DNA from: Clostridia bacterium
GTDB lineage: Bacteria; Bacillota; Clostridia; Oscillospirales; Acutalibacteraceae
Direction: 5' to 3'
Assembly: GCA_017468425.1 (NCBI GenBank)
Contig: JAFUIO010000025.1
Span: 1-64,000, forward strand
DNA: 64,000 bases
Each line of letters opens with the position of its first letter. Positions within the stretch are counted from its first letter, which is position 1. Position numbers and translations under genes: made by a program. Positions 50,929-58,628 of this stretch are shown here, in pieces. Below the pieces are notes generated by a model. It ran no database searches, was not told where the DNA came from, and saw only the letters and a list, made by a program, of their open reading frames with translations.

Positions 50929-51137
50929 ATGTAAAAAATGCAATAACACAAAATTTAGCCACAAAATTGCCGCAGAGGCGGTTTTGAAAAAGAAGTTGAA
51001 GAGAGAGTTACCGCGACCTGATTCGCGGTGCGTAATGCGGTTTTCAGTCCGATATGGTGCTTCCGTAGTCTTAAAGAGCTTATTGATTACAGAGTAAACC
51101 AGTTATCGAGATTCTTTGTCATAATGCTCTTTAACAG
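50929..51137. other. Noncoding stretch with small hairpins
   Basis: No credible gene is visible. Two GC-rich hairpins are seen: GCCGCAGAGGCGGT near 50974-50986 and ACCGCGA...TCGCGGT near 51010-51029. The run GAGAGAGTTACCGC resembles part of a T-box specifier loop, but no T-box sequence follows. Confidence 0.35.
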
Positions 51138-51172
51138 AAAAAAAGATACAGGTCAGAAAACTGACCTGTATC
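51138..51172 (-). terminator. Terminator for the minus-strand M20 peptidase gene
   Basis: Read on the minus strand, GATACAGGTCAG, loop TTTT, CTGACCTGTATC (12-bp perfect stem), then seven U. It lies about 195 bases after the peptidase stop, so that transcript has a long 3' tail. Confidence 0.85.
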
Positions 51173-51367
51173 AGGAATTTATATGTTCTGTGCGTGATAT
51201 TTGTTAGCTTTGCGGAACACATAAAATATTGAAAAAGCATCGCTGAAAATAATTTACTTTTACATACCATACCGGTAATGTAAATCAAAATTTAACTTCA
51301 TTTCTACGATTACATAACAGCAACAATTTACATTTCCTGGAAACCTTATTGCAGGAGAGGAAAGAAC
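51173..51367. other. Long 3' region of the M20 gene with repeated TTTACAT
   Basis: No gene is visible. The inverted repeat TTTACAT (51259-51265) / ATGTAAA (51278-51284) and another TTTACAT at 51327-51333 are present. A hairpin GAGGAAAGA/TCTTTCCTC overlaps the end of the peptidase gene near 51358-51380. Confidence 0.35.
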
Positions 51368-52864
51368 TTATCTTTCCTCTTTTTCCTTTGATGCGAGTTT
51401 AACATATCTTTTAAAGAAAGTAACGGCTTCTTCAAGGGTGTTTACAGGGCAACATTCGTTAGTTGCGTGTGTACGTGTGAGAAGCTCTGCACTTACTCTG
51501 AAGGGGGAGAAGCGAAGTACGTTGTCGCAGATAGGGCCGTAATGGTAAGCGTCTGTACTGCCCATTACAAGGAACGGAACGACAAAGTTTTTCTTCGGGT
51601 CTGTACGGCTGCAGATTTCATCAAGTGCACGGTAAGCCTGAGAATCTTTTGTAGCAAACTGTGAAACTTCTTTGCAACCGAGAAGTTCTATATCAATATT
51701 TTTGTTTCTTACAACTTTTCTGATATGATTTTCAACATCTTTTACGCTTGTGCCGGGCATCTGACGGAAGTTAACTGTACAGGATGCACTCTGGGGAAGA
51801 ACGTTCGAAGCAGGACTTCCCTTTGCCATAGTAACTGCTGTTGTTGTTCTTGTAAGGCAGGCAGCAGGGGGGATTTTTTTGCAAATTGCAAGAATAATCG
51901 GTTTAAGTAAAGGGATGTTGCAAGTAACAAGTCTTGCGGGATAGCTAACACGTTTGCCCACACTTGTGAAAAGGTCAATCATAAAGGGCATAAGCTTTGC
52001 TTTAAACTGATGTTTTTCAAGGTCGTGAATAACATCTGCAAGGTCACCCAGAGCAGAATGAACGGGCGGCTGTGAAGAATGTCCGCCTTTTGCGTGAACG
52101 GTGATGCGGTAGTCACTGTATCCTTTTTCTGCCATACCGATACCTGCAATTGACTGGTCAATAATACCCTTGATTTTAACTGTAAGGAAAGCACCGCCTT
52201 CGTCAAGGACACTGTCGAGATGAACGCCTCTTTCTTTGAGAGTGTTTACAATATCAACCGCACCTGAAAGACCGTTGTCGTTTACTTCTTCATCGTGAGC
52301 AAAGCAGAGATAAACGTCTCTGTCAGGCTGATAACCTTCTTCAAGAAGTGTTTCGATTGCTTCCATAACGCAGATAAGATGGTTTTTCATATCAAGAGCG
52401 CCTCTGCCCCAGATAAATTCGCCATCGTTATGTCCACTGAAAGCAGGGTATTTCCAGTCGCCTTCAGTGCCCGGAGTAACAGGCACAACGTCCTGATGTG
52501 AAAGAAGTGCCATAGGCTTCAAATCGCTGTTTTTACCTTTCCAGCGGTAAATGAGGCTGGCACCTGTGATGATTTCTTTTGAAAGGTTTTTGTGGATAAG
52601 CGGATAAGCTTCTTCAAGGAAATCGCGGAATTTTCTGAATTCTTCCCATTCTGTTTCTTCGGGATTTGTTCTTGCGATTGTTTTGAAAGTAAGAGCTTTA
52701 CTTAAGTTTTTTGCAGCACGTTCAACATCTGCTTTTTCAGGCTCTAAGGGTGGCTTTTCAAGTTCACTTTTTTTCGGTCTGAAGAACAGAGCTTTAATGG
52801 CAGTGATTACTATAGCCAGTGCAATTACACCTAAAATAATCAGAAAAATTTCTTTTGGTCCCAT
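51368..52864 (-). CDS. M20-family metallopeptidase, membrane-anchored
   Basis: The 498-residue protein has an N-terminal membrane helix (FLIILGVIALAIVITAIKALFF, about 6-27) and the M20 di-zinc peptidase fold with LLSHQDVVPV (His, about 121), WGRGALDMK (Asp, about 156), CFAHDEE (Glu-Glu, about 190), DEGGAF and the C-terminal HATNECC (His, about 474). The dimerisation domain (GYSDYRITVHAKGGHSSQPP) matches carboxypeptidase PM20D1/CPS1-like enzymes, which act on N-acyl amino acids or dipeptides. TAAGGAGA precedes the ATG. It has a promoter of its own and a distant terminator. Confidence 0.9.
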   Translation of the reverse strand: MGPKEIFLIILGVIALAIVITAIKALFFRPKKSELEKPPLEPEKADVERAAKNLSKALTFKTIARTNPEETEWEEFRKFRDFLEEAYPLIHKNLSKEIITGASLIYRWKGKNSDLKPMALLSHQDVVPVTPGTEGDWKYPAFSGHNDGEFIWGRGALDMKNHLICVMEAIETLLEEGYQPDRDVYLCFAHDEEVNDNGLSGAVDIVNTLKERGVHLDSVLDEGGAFLTVKIKGIIDQSIAGIGMAEKGYSDYRITVHAKGGHSSQPPVHSALGDLADVIHDLEKHQFKAKLMPFMIDLFTSVGKRVSYPARLVTCNIPLLKPIILAICKKIPPAACLTRTTTAVTMAKGSPASNVLPQSASCTVNFRQMPGTSVKDVENHIRKVVRNKNIDIELLGCKEVSQFATKDSQAYRALDEICSRTDPKKNFVVPFLVMGSTDAYHYGPICDNVLRFSPFRVSAELLTRTHATNECCPVNTLEEAVTFFKRYVKLASKEKEER

Positions 52865-52896
52865 ACTGAATTCTCCTTAACTATAAATATACAGAA

Positions 52897-52925
52897 ATTT
52901 TACCATATAAATATATAAAAATCAA
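52897..52925 (-). promoter_or_regulatory. Promoter for the M20 peptidase gene
   Basis: Minus-strand TTGATT (52925-52920), 17-base spacer, TAAAAT (52902-52897). Confidence 0.75.
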
Positions 52926-52996
52926 ATGAAAACAGATGCGAATATATAATATTTTGAGAAATTTTTAATTTTTTACAAAATTTAATAAAAAGTTAT

Positions 52997-53025
52997 TTGA
53001 TTATATTAATGAAATGTAGTATAAT
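52997..53025 (+). promoter_or_regulatory. Promoter for the asp23-fakA-recG-luxS operon
   Basis: TTGATT (52997-53002), 17-base spacer, TATAAT (53020-53025). The -10 is perfect. Confidence 0.85.
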
Positions 53026-53057
53026 TATAATAATTAATGTACAAGGGAGCGGTGAGA

Positions 53058-53414
53058 ATGATTACTTTAGAAAATCACCTCGGTAAGATTGATATTTGTG
53101 AAAACTATTTCCGCAAACTGATCGGTAACGCTGCAACCTCATGTTTTGGTGTAGCCGCTATGTCAGACGGCAATGTCAAACAGGGTATTCGCTCAAAGGT
53201 TTTCAGCAAGCGTTCATATATTGACCAGGGCGTTGTTGTTATAAAAGAAGAAAATGGTATTTCCGTTGACTTGCATATTGTTGTAACATACGGCCTTAAT
53301 ATAAGAGCAGTGGTAAACAGTATTGATGAAAAAGTTCGTTACACTGTTGAAGAAGCAACAGGTATCAGAGTTAACAACGTTAACGTGTTTGTAGATAATT
53401 TAAAAGACGAATAA
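53058..53414 (+). CDS. Asp23/Gls24 family envelope-stress protein
   Basis: The 118-residue protein shows the Asp23/Gls24 fold signature: strand GKIDICENYFRKLIGNAATS, GVAAMSDG, then GVVVIKEENGISVDLHIVVTYGLNI and VRYTVEEATGIRVNNVNVFVD. Members are abundant cytoplasmic or membrane-linked proteins that support envelope homeostasis; one Asp23 homologue is nearly always found just before the YloV/FakA gene. GGGAGCGGTGAG before ATG 53058 supports this start, not the GTG-like start at 53037. It is the first gene of a four-gene operon. Confidence 0.92.
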   Translation: MITLENHLGKIDICENYFRKLIGNAATSCFGVAAMSDGNVKQGIRSKVFSKRSYIDQGVVVIKEENGISVDLHIVVTYGLNIRAVVNSIDEKVRYTVEEATGIRVNNVNVFVDNLKDE

Positions 53415-53432
53415 GTTTTGAGGAGTTTATCG

Positions 53433-55094
53433 ATGATTACAGGAAAGCACATTATTGATGCTGTTATTTCAGCATCAAACAACATAAATAATCTCAGAGC
53501 AGAAGTAGATGCATTGAACGTTTTCCCTGTTCCCGATGGTGATACAGGTACAAATATGTCAATGACTATCGGCGCTGCAGCAAGAGAGCTTAAACATCTG
53601 CCCGAAACTTCAACAGTAAGTGAAGTGCTTGATAAAGCTGCATCAGCTTTGCTTCGCGGTGCAAGAGGTAATTCCGGTGTTATCTTATCTCTTATTTTCA
53701 GAGGCATTGCGAAAGGTGCAAAGGGTGCAGAAAATTTAACAAGTGAAGTTATTGTAAATGCACTTAAGAATGGTAAGGAATCAGCATATAATGCTGTTAT
53801 GAAACCTACGGAAGGTACAATTCTCACAGTTATCCGCGAAACTTCTGATAAAATTGCAGAAATTTACGAGGCTGATAACAGTATTGAACCTGCTGAACTC
53901 TGGAAAAAGGTATGCGAATATGCAGAGGAATCACTTGCACGTACACCTGAAATTCTTCCGGTGCTCAAAACTGCAGGCGTTGTTGACGCAGGCGGTAAAG
54001 GTCTTCTTTGTATTTTTGAAGGTATGAGAAACGTTTTCTGCGAAGGTGAGATTATCACCTTGCTCGGCGACAGTGCAAAACCTGTTGAAGCAACAACAAG
54101 AGCAGTAAGCGAAGAAAACGTTGACATTAAATTCTGCTATTGCACAGAATTTATTATTGATAAAAATAAAGACCTTAAAGAGGGCTCTGCAATTAAAATG
54201 AGAGCATATCTTGAATCAATCGGCGACTGCGTTGTAGTTGTTGAAGATGATGAAATTGTTAAGGTTCACGTTCATACAAACGAACCCGGTAATGCTATTC
54301 AGGCAGCACTTAAACTCGGTTCACTTATGAATATTAAGATTGAAAATATGCGTCTTCAGCACGCAAATGCTGAATGGGGTGCAGGCGATAAAGTGGAAGA
54401 AGAAACAGATATTCCTCTTGCAGAGCCTGAAAAGAAATACGGCTTTGTTGCCGTTGCTGCAGGTGAAGGAATTTCACAGCTTTTCACTGAAATCGGTGTT
54501 GATAACGTTGTAAGCGGTGGCCAGACAATGAACCCCAGCACAGCAGATTTGCTTAAGGCTGTTAATATGACAGCGGCTGAACACGTTTTCATTCTTCCTA
54601 ATAACAAAAACATTATTATGGCAGCAGAGCAGGTTGTGCCTCTTACATCAAAGAAGGTTCATGTTCTCAGAACAAAAACAATTCCTCAGGGAATTACTGC
54701 AATGCTTAACTTTGACGAAAGTGTACGTTCAAACGAAAACCTGAACAATATGATGGTTGCCGCAAATAAAGTGCAGACAGGTCAGGTAACTTTTGCTGCA
54801 CGTGACAGCGTTGTTGACGGCAGAGCTGTTAAAGAAGGCGAAATTCTCGGCCTTGAAAACGGTAAAATTACTGAGATTGAACATTCACCTGTAAAGGCAG
54901 GATACAAAATCACAAAGAGCCTTATCAAGAAAATCGATGCTTCTATGGTAACAATTATTTACGGTGAAGATTCATCTGAAGAAGAAGCAAATGAACTTGA
55001 GGCACTTATTTCAAATAAATTCGCAGGTAAAGTTGATGTAGCCGTATTGAACGGCGGTCAGCCTGTATACAGTTTCGTGATTTCAGTAGAATAA
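53433..55094 (+). CDS. fakA: FakA-like fatty-acid kinase (DAK/DhaL domain)
   Basis: The 553-residue protein (YloV family) has an N-terminal DhaL-type kinase domain with the nucleotide/metal motif NVFPVPDGDTGTNMSMT (about 30-46), RGARGNSGVILS (about 81-92) and AGVVDAGGKGLLCIF (about 182-196), a middle Zn-binding-type domain (FCYCTEFII) and a C-terminal DegV-like region. FakA phosphorylates FakB-bound fatty acids in Gram-positive bacteria, feeding acyl-phosphate into phospholipid synthesis. ATG 53433 is used, with GAGGAG upstream; an earlier in-frame TTG at 53418 would overlap the site. It sits in the usual asp23-fakA-recG order. Confidence 0.9.
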   Translation: MITGKHIIDAVISASNNINNLRAEVDALNVFPVPDGDTGTNMSMTIGAAARELKHLPETSTVSEVLDKAASALLRGARGNSGVILSLIFRGIAKGAKGAENLTSEVIVNALKNGKESAYNAVMKPTEGTILTVIRETSDKIAEIYEADNSIEPAELWKKVCEYAEESLARTPEILPVLKTAGVVDAGGKGLLCIFEGMRNVFCEGEIITLLGDSAKPVEATTRAVSEENVDIKFCYCTEFIIDKNKDLKEGSAIKMRAYLESIGDCVVVVEDDEIVKVHVHTNEPGNAIQAALKLGSLMNIKIENMRLQHANAEWGAGDKVEEETDIPLAEPEKKYGFVAVAAGEGISQLFTEIGVDNVVSGGQTMNPSTADLLKAVNMTAAEHVFILPNNKNIIMAAEQVVPLTSKKVHVLRTKTIPQGITAMLNFDESVRSNENLNNMMVAANKVQTGQVTFAARDSVVDGRAVKEGEILGLENGKITEIEHSPVKAGYKITKSLIKKIDASMVTIIYGEDSSEEEANELEALISNKFAGKVDVAVLNGGQPVYSFVISVE

Positions 55095-55106
55095 TAGGAG
55101 TCAGAG

Positions 55107-57131
55107 ATGGACATCAGCACTGATATCAGATTTTTAAAAGGTGTTGGAGAAAAACGAGCCGAGCTTTTTTCAAAGCTCGGCATTAACTCTGTAGGCGACA
55201 TTCTTGAGTATTATCCCAGAATGTACGAGGATTGGAGTAAGGTTAAAAAAATTTCGGAAACCGTTGTAGGTGAAACTGTTTGTGTGAAAGGTTTTGTTAC
55301 GCACACTCCCACAAAAGCACTTATAAAAAAAGGTATGACCATTTACAAAACGGGTATCTGTGACGGCGAAGATGTTATGGAACTGACAATTTTCAATAAT
55401 CGTTTTGCTGCAGAAGCACTTAAAGAAGGCGAAGAGTATGTATTCTTCGGAAAAATCGGCGGAAATCTTTATAAAAGAGAAATGACGAATCCTGCTTTTG
55501 CTTCAAGCGAAGGCGGCGACAGAATAAGGCCCATTTACAGTTCAACCCAGGCTCTTTCTACAAAGATTATTGAAAAAACAGTAAGAACAGCTATTGACAA
55601 AGTAAAAGATTCTTTAAACGAAACACTACCTGACAGAATAAGAAACACATATAAATTAGCATCTCTTATTTTTTCGCTGGAAAATGTTCATTTTCCGCAG
55701 TCGGAAAAGAATCTTGAAGTTGCAAGAAGAAGACTTATTTTTGAAGAACTTTTTATTCTGCAGTTAGGTCTTTTACTTCTTCGCTCAAGGTCAAAAAAAA
55801 TAACAACCAATATAATAAAAGAAGATAAAACAGAAGAATTCTGTTCATACCTTCCGTTTACAATGACAGGTGCACAGTCACGTGCTGTCAGAGAAGCAGT
55901 TGAAGATATGAAAAAAGATGTTCCTATGAACAGGCTTGTGCAGGGTGATGTAGGTTCAGGTAAAACTGCAGTTGCGGCGGCAATTATATATAATGCGGCA
56001 AAAAACGGTTTCCAGAGTGCTCTGATGGCACCGACTGAAATCCTTGCAACACAGCATTACCATACACTTGCAAAATTCTTTGAAAACACAGACATAAATG
56101 TGGCTTTGCTTACAGGGTCTGTGCGTAAAAAGCAGAAAGACGAAATAAAAGAAAAACTGAAAAACGGTGAAATAGATTTGCTCGTAGGTACTCACGCAAT
56201 AATTCAGGATGATGTTGAGTTTTGTAATTTAGGGCTTGCCGTAACTGATGAACAGCACCGTTTTGGTGTGGCACAAAGAGGTAACCTTTCTAAAAAAGGC
56301 GAAGAACCCCATCTGCTCGTTATGTCTGCAACGCCTATTCCAAGAACGCTGGCATTGATGATTTACGGCGACCTTGATGTATCAATTCTTGATGAATTGC
56401 CCCCGGGCAGACAGAAAATTGACACTTTCTATGTTGATTACAAAAAGCACGAAAGAGCAATGAATTACGTAAAAAAACATCTTGACAGAGGTTTGCAGGG
56501 ATATATTGTTTGTCCTCTTGTTGAATCGGAAGAAAGTGAACTTGTATCTGCCACACAGATTTATGAAAATTTTAAAAACAATGAGTTTAAAGATTATACT
56601 GTAGGACTTCTCCACGGCAAGATGAAGCCGAAAGAAAAAGACGAAGTAATGAAAAAATTTGCAGACGGCGAAACACAACTTCTTATTGCAACAACTGTAA
56701 TTGAAGTTGGTGTTGACGTGCCCAATGCAGTTATAATGGTAATTGAAAATGCGGAAATGTTCGGACTTTCACAGCTTCATCAGTTAAGGGGCAGAGTAGG
56801 CAGAGGTGAAGAAAAGTCTACCTGCATTTTAGTAAGTGACGCGCAGAATGATGAGGCAAAAACAAGGCTTAACGTTATGTGCAAAACTTCTGACGGATTT
56901 AAAATTGCCGATGAAGATTTAAAATTACGCGGACCCGGAGATTTCTTCGGTTCACGTCAGCACGGTCTGCCGAAAATGAAAATTGCAAACCTGCTCAATG
57001 ATATGAAAACGCTGAAAGAAGCACAGGCGGAAGCAAAAAAAGTTCTGGCAGATGACCCAAAACTCCGCAAGAAAGAAAACGAATTTTTAAGAAAAGCAGT
57101 TATAAATCTTTATGAAAATATGAAGGATTAA
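55107..57131 (+). CDS. recG: ATP-dependent DNA helicase RecG
   Basis: The 674-residue enzyme regresses stalled replication forks and branch-migrates Holliday junctions. It opens with an OB-fold wedge domain (KGVGEKRAELFSKLGI, about 10-25; VCVKGFVTHTPTK), followed by the SF2 helicase core: Walker A GDVGSGKTAVAAA (about 278-290), DEQHRFG (about 377-383), SATPIPRTLAL, and motif VI QLRGRVGRG. The C-terminal KLRGPGDFFGSRQHGLP is the conserved RecG wedge-contact motif. The length is normal. It starts twelve bases after fakA and ends two bases before the luxS leader region, all in one operon. Confidence 0.97.
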   Translation: MDISTDIRFLKGVGEKRAELFSKLGINSVGDILEYYPRMYEDWSKVKKISETVVGETVCVKGFVTHTPTKALIKKGMTIYKTGICDGEDVMELTIFNNRFAAEALKEGEEYVFFGKIGGNLYKREMTNPAFASSEGGDRIRPIYSSTQALSTKIIEKTVRTAIDKVKDSLNETLPDRIRNTYKLASLIFSLENVHFPQSEKNLEVARRRLIFEELFILQLGLLLLRSRSKKITTNIIKEDKTEEFCSYLPFTMTGAQSRAVREAVEDMKKDVPMNRLVQGDVGSGKTAVAAAIIYNAAKNGFQSALMAPTEILATQHYHTLAKFFENTDINVALLTGSVRKKQKDEIKEKLKNGEIDLLVGTHAIIQDDVEFCNLGLAVTDEQHRFGVAQRGNLSKKGEEPHLLVMSATPIPRTLALMIYGDLDVSILDELPPGRQKIDTFYVDYKKHERAMNYVKKHLDRGLQGYIVCPLVESEESELVSATQIYENFKNNEFKDYTVGLLHGKMKPKEKDEVMKKFADGETQLLIATTVIEVGVDVPNAVIMVIENAEMFGLSQLHQLRGRVGRGEEKSTCILVSDAQNDEAKTRLNVMCKTSDGFKIADEDLKLRGPGDFFGSRQHGLPKMKIANLLNDMKTLKEAQAEAKKVLADDPKLRKKENEFLRKAVINLYENMKD

Positions 57132-57142
57132 AGGTGATAAAA

Positions 57143-57598
57143 ATGAAAAAAATCGCAAGCTTTACTATCGACCATACAATTCTCCCCAAAGGAATGTACA
57201 CATCACGCGTTGACGGCGATGTTGTAACATACGATATCAGAATGAGAAGACCGAATGTGGAAGAAGTTCTCACAAACGGTTCAATCCATACAATTGAACA
57301 TCTTTTTGCGACTTATGTAAGAAATTCAGAGTTTGCAGATAATATAATTTATTTCGGACCTATGGGCTGCAGAACAGGTTGTTATTTCCTCACACGCGGA
57401 ATGGACGGTCAGGATGTAATAAATCTCACAAGAGAAGCATTTGAATTTATTGCTGATTATGAAGGTGAAATTCCCGGTGTGAGTGCAGTTGAATGCGGAA
57501 ACTACCGCGACCACGATTTAGCACAGGCAAAAATTGATGCTGCAGATATGGTAAAAGTTTTAACAGGTTACACTAACCTTGAATATCCTACAAAATAA
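57143..57598 (+). CDS. luxS: S-ribosylhomocysteine lyase
   Basis: The 151-residue protein cleaves S-ribosylhomocysteine to homocysteine and DPD, the precursor of autoinducer-2. The zinc ligands are visible: HTIEHLF (His-x-x-x-His, about 50-54) and the Cys of VECGNYRDHDL (about 124). GPMGCRTGCY carries the catalytic Cys. AAAGGTG six bases before ATG 57143 fixes the start; the in-frame GTG at 57134 belongs to the site itself. It lies right behind recG. No pfs/mtn gene is nearby. The mobile element at 57629 begins 30 bases after its stop. Confidence 0.97.
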   Translation: MKKIASFTIDHTILPKGMYTSRVDGDVVTYDIRMRRPNVEEVLTNGSIHTIEHLFATYVRNSEFADNIIYFGPMGCRTGCYFLTRGMDGQDVINLTREAFEFIADYEGEIPGVSAVECGNYRDHDLAQAKIDAADMVKVLTGYTNLEYPTK

Positions 57599-57628
57599 AA
57601 TATCCAAAGTTTATAACATTGATTTACA

Positions 57629-57684
57629 GGCTCCCTTGTGTAAAGGGAGCTGGCAAAATCTGTGATTTTGACTGAGGGATTGTC
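57629..57684 (+). repeat. Left inverted arm of the DUF559 element
   Basis: The hairpin GGCTCCCTT...AAGGGAGC (57629-57650) is followed by CAAAATC/GATTTTG and GACTGAGGGATTGTC (57670-57684), the last 15 bases an exact inverse of 58106-58120. Confidence 0.85.
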
Positions 57685-57747
57685 GGAAAGAAAAGGTGAT
57701 TCCTTACGGACAGAAAACATAATAAAGAAATAGTTCCTGTTGCGAAA

Positions 57748-58071
57748 ATGCTTCGGAAAAATATGACAAAAGAAGAGAAACATCTATGGTATGATTTTCT
57801 TAAAACATATCCTGTTCGTTTTTTTAGGCAAAAGGTTCTTGGGAAATATGTTGCAGATTTTTATTCAGCTTCCGCAAAGTCGGTAATAGAACTTGACGGT
57901 TCACAGCATTATGAGGCTGGTGGTATGGAAAAAGATGCAGAACGAACCAAATATCTTGAAGAATACGGCTTGAAAATAATAAGAATCCCAAACGATGAAA
58001 TTAATCAGAATTTCAGAGGAGTTTGTGAGTATATTGACAAAATTGTTAAACAATCCTTGAATCAGCCGTGA
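57748..58071 (+). CDS. DUF559 (Vsr-like fold) endonuclease-domain protein
   Basis: The protein (107 residues from this ATG) has the DUF559 signature: LRKNMTKEEKHLWYDFLKTY, PVRFFRQKVLGKYVADFY (with the acidic residue of the active site), the VIELDGSQHYE motif and a C-terminal GLKIIRIPNDEI. DUF559 is a PD-(D/E)XK/Vsr-like nuclease fold that is common in small mobile units. The family usually starts further upstream; in frame at 57706 there is ACG in the right place seven bases after AAAAGGTG, so the original start has probably changed from ATG to ACG. Translation may begin weakly there or at ATG 57748. Confidence 0.85.
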   Translation: MLRKNMTKEEKHLWYDFLKTYPVRFFRQKVLGKYVADFYSASAKSVIELDGSQHYEAGGMEKDAERTKYLEEYGLKIIRIPNDEINQNFRGVCEYIDKIVKQSLNQP

Positions 58072-58105
58072 TGAGAAAATTTTAAAAATATTATGATGTG
58101 AGGGT

Positions 58106-58160
58106 GACAATCCCTCAGTCATTTTTAACAAAATGACAGCTCCCTTTACACAAGGGAGCC
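58106..58160 (-). repeat. Right inverted arm of the DUF559 element
   Basis: Reads GACAATCCCTCAGTC then a TTTTTAACAAAA loop region and GCTCCCTTT, ACAC, AAGGGAGCC, followed by GTTTTT. On the plus strand this works as a terminator for the DUF559 gene. Confidence 0.85.
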
Positions 58161-58164
58161 GTTT

Positions 58165-58476
58165 TTATTTTGAAATCAGGTCGATTATAATTGATACAGC
58201 TTTTTTCTTCTCTTCTGACAGACACTGTATTTTGTCTGATAATTGTGTGCTTGAATTTGTTTCTGAACTGTTGCCGAACATGAGGGTTTGCTCGTCAGTT
58301 TCCAGAATTTCTGAAATTTTTTCTATCAGGGTCAGACTTGGTCTGTATGAACCTGTTTCAATTCTGCTTAAGTGCTCTGTTGAAATATCAAGTGCTTCAG
58401 CAAGCTTCTCCTGGGTTAAATTCTGTTCTTTTCGTATTCTTTTTATTCTTTGTCCGATTGCCTTGAAATTTATCAT
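58165..58476 (-). CDS. XRE-family regulator (103 aa)
   Basis: The N-terminal 60 residues are a Cro/CI-type helix-turn-helix (LTQEKLAEALDISTEHLSRI followed by ETGSYRPSLTLIEKISEIL). The short C-terminal tail (about 40 residues) is helical and acidic-basic mixed. GAGG lies before the ATG. The gene is divergent from the frameshifted zinc-ribbon gene and its stop is five bases from the end of the DUF559 element. Divergent promoters with repeated AATATTATTA-like sequences fit autoregulation plus control of the neighbouring membrane genes. Confidence 0.85.
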   Translation of the reverse strand: MINFKAIGQRIKRIRKEQNLTQEKLAEALDISTEHLSRIETGSYRPSLTLIEKISEILETDEQTLMFGNSSETNSSTQLSDKIQCLSEEKKKAVSIIIDLISK

Positions 58477-58508
58477 ATGCTAAACCTCACAACAATATTA
58501 TTTGATAT

Positions 58509-58537
58509 ATTTTATCAATATTATTATGATGTGTTAA
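58509..58537 (-). promoter_or_regulatory. Promoter for the XRE regulator gene
   Basis: Minus-strand TTAACA (58537-58532), 17-base spacer, TAAAAT (58514-58509). Confidence 0.75.
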
Positions 58538-58555
58538 TGATTTTTAATATTATTA

Positions 58556-58584
58556 TTGACAAATAAAATCAATAATGATATAAT
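58556..58584 (+). promoter_or_regulatory. Promoter for the zinc-ribbon membrane gene pair
   Basis: TTGACA (58556-58561), 17-base spacer, TATAAT (58579-58584): full consensus, divergent from the XRE promoter. Confidence 0.92.
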
Positions 58585-58628
58585 TTAAAAAAATTGTTAG
58601 TTTAGCGCAATATAAGGAGTGTGTTAAT

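Larger units (their letters stand above)
57629..58160. mobile_element. Inverted-repeat-ended element carrying a DUF559 nuclease gene
   Basis: A 532-base unit is bounded by two arms of about 55 bases that are inverted copies of each other (57629-57684 and 58106-58160). Each arm is itself a hairpin: GGCTCCCTT, GTGTA, AAGGGAGC, then a second small stem, then GACTGAGGGATTGTC. Between the arms lies one gene for a DUF559 endonuclease-like protein. There is no transposase, so the unit may be a non-autonomous element moved in trans, or one in which the nuclease itself does the work. No target-site duplication is obvious at the ends. It inserted between luxS and an XRE gene. Confidence 0.75.

Noticed and set aside
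50990-51060. Second T-box leader
   Set aside because: GAGAGAGTTACCGC resembles a specifier region, but there is no TGGNACC T-box and no aminoacyl-tRNA or amino-acid gene downstream.
50912-51097. Plus-strand ORF of 61 aa after the IPETG gene
   Set aside because: It begins inside the terminator of the IPETG gene and reads through short hairpins; no ribosome binding site.
51103-51288. Minus-strand ORF of 61 aa in the intergenic region near the M20 gene
   Set aside because: It runs across the terminator hairpin, has no good ribosome binding site and shows no family pattern.
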